Of a stretch of 64,000 nucleotides of DNA, positions 63,087 to 64,000 are shown in pieces; positions within the stretch are counted from its first letter, which is position 1; the number at the start of each line of letters is the position of its first letter. The translations under genes were made by a program, and so were the position numbers. Source of the stretch: Limibacillus halophilus (lineage in GTDB: Bacteria > Pseudomonadota > Alphaproteobacteria > Kiloniellales > CECT-8803); NCBI RefSeq assembly GCF_014191775.1, contig NZ_JACHXA010000006.1, positions 62,001 through 126,000 of the forward strand, written 5' to 3'. A model generated the notes under the pieces. That model saw only the letters and a program-made list of their open reading frames with translations. It made no database searches and was not told where the DNA came from.

Positions 63087-64000
63087 ATGAAAGTTCTTAC
63101 GATGACAACAGCGCTTGGCATTGCAGCAATGCTTCTGAGCGGAACATCCACGCAAGCTGAAATTCTCGCCATGATGAACTACGAGAGCAAGACAGCGGAC
63201 TCGCTGAAAGCGCTAAAGCTATCCGGACCGGGCGAGCGGCGAGAGGGAATAGCGATTATCGATGTCGATCCGGGGTCCGGTTCCTTCGGCAAGATCATCA
63301 TGGACATTCCCATGCCCGCCGATCAGGTGGTCCATCATATCTTCTACGACAGGACCATGACCAAAGCCTACGTAACCTCACTTGCACAGCCCTCGCTGAT
63401 GGTGATGGACATGCAGCGCTATCCTTATCGCTTGAAGCCCATCGCGCTGGAGGGTTGTCAGATGGCGGAGGATGTCATTTTTGACGAAACCAACGAGCGG
63501 TGGTTCACGACCTGCATGAACTCTGCCAACGTCTTCGTAGGTCGCGTCTCCAACGATGAAGTTTTGGCGGAGATCAAGCTGCCGGGCACCTATCCGCATG
63601 GTCTGGCAGTTAACAGCAAATCCAATCGGGTTCTGGTCACCAGCACGATCAGCGGCGACCTGAAGAGCCCTGATGAAGTTGTTTCTGTCGTCGATGCAAC
63701 GACCTATCAACCGCTGGGATCACACCGGCTTTCGATGAAGCCCGAGGGGTCCGGAGAAGCCCCTGTGGAGATTCTTTTTGTCCCAGGAGCAGAACCTCCA
63801 ATAGCCTACGTCACCAATATGTTCGGCGGAACGCTCTGGACCATGACCTGGGACGAGGGCTCACAGGACTTCAAGTCGGAGCAGGTCTTCGATTTCGCTT
63901 CGCTGGAGGCAGGCGTGCCCCTTGAGATGTACTTCAACGATGCAGGCGACCGGCTCTACGTAACGACTGCCAAGCCAGGGCATCTCCATGTCTTCGATGT
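63087..64000 (+). CDS. Exported beta-propeller (YVTN-type) protein, 3' end outside window
   Basis: An open frame from ATG 63087 with GGGAGAG upstream, running without a stop to the end of the window (304 codons seen). A signal peptide is present (ALGIAAMLLSGTSTQAE). The mature part has repeated blade-like segments: DVDPGSGSFGKIIMDI, KAYVTSLAQPSLMVMDM, GTYPHGLAVNSKSNRVLVTS, PPIAYVTNMFGGTLWTM, and DRLYVTTAKPGHLHVFDV. These resemble YVTN/YncE-like or amine-dehydrogenase-type propellers, probably six or seven blades. The role is unknown; it is divergent from the cupredoxin-like/membrane pair, which could be functionally linked. Confidence 0.8.
   Translation, partial: MKVLTMTTALGIAAMLLSGTSTQAEILAMMNYESKTADSLKALKLSGPGERREGIAIIDVDPGSGSFGKIIMDIPMPADQVVHHIFYDRTMTKAYVTSLAQPSLMVMDMQRYPYRLKPIALEGCQMAEDVIFDETNERWFTTCMNSANVFVGRVSNDEVLAEIKLPGTYPHGLAVNSKSNRVLVTSTISGDLKSPDEVVSVVDATTYQPLGSHRLSMKPEGSGEAPVEILFVPGAEPPIAYVTNMFGGTLWTMTWDEGSQDFKSEQVFDFASLEAGVPLEMYFNDAGDRLYVTTAKPGHLHVFD

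Noticed and set aside
1-64000. CRISPR array or intact insertion sequence
   Set aside because: No regularly spaced repeats with unique spacers and no transposase gene were seen; only an integrase and isolated repeats.

Overview
The window reads as chromosome of an alphaproteobacterium, probably in or near the Rhodospirillales/Kiloniellales (inferred from gene content and order, such as ribF-ileS-lspA-DUF3035-M16-M16 and the ETF-QO and rSAM/selenodomain transferase neighbourhood; no rRNA is present to confirm it). It has two clearly different halves that meet at an intact tRNA-Gln gene (33423-33497).

Left half (1 to about 33.4 kb): an accessory region of mixed, lower GC with long non-coding gaps, gene remnants and many orphan proteins. 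It begins with a tyrosine integrase (59-1747). A catabolic/transport module follows (2820-12634): a YeiH-type putative sulfate exporter, an enoyl-CoA hydratase-like protein, a CaiB/BaiF CoA-transferase, a VanA-like Rieske oxygenase, a VanB-like reductase, a TRAP solute-binding protein, a LysR regulator and the TRAP DctM and DctQ permeases. An 81-bp direct repeat flanks this module (2489-2569 and 13081-13161), and its left edge cuts the broken 3' end of a second hsdR gene. Next come an M15-like orphan, a small GIY-YIG protein and an XRE regulator, then a tightly packed type I restriction-modification operon (15162-25079). Between hsdS and hsdR this operon carries a CBS-like/HEPN-like protein, a second HEPN-like protein and a DUF262-HNH-AlbA_2 fusion. 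Beyond it lie several orphan membrane or small proteins and a three-gene operon of unknown function with two paralogous members (30182-32986), next to the tRNA.

Right half (33.5-64 kb): GC-rich, compact core genome. It holds ispE and a TPR protein; ETF-ubiquinone oxidoreductase; a 4Fe-4S-type uracil-DNA glycosylase; a lytic transglycosylase; moaB; two rSAM/selenodomain-associated transferases; an APH-fold kinase; a PA0069-type radical SAM protein; msrB; a pteridine-reductase-like SDR with folB; uvrC; mutL; pgi; a pair of M16 peptidases of which only one keeps the zinc motif; a DUF3035 lipoprotein; lspA; ileS; ribF; and a membrane-protein/cupredoxin-like pair next to a beta-propeller protein that runs off the window.

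The simplest reading is that the left half is an integrative island inserted at or near the 3' end of tRNA-Gln, carrying a defence block and a catabolic block. The most promising candidate for an undescribed system is the composite RM/HEPN/DUF262-AlbA operon; the three-gene operon beside the tRNA is the second.
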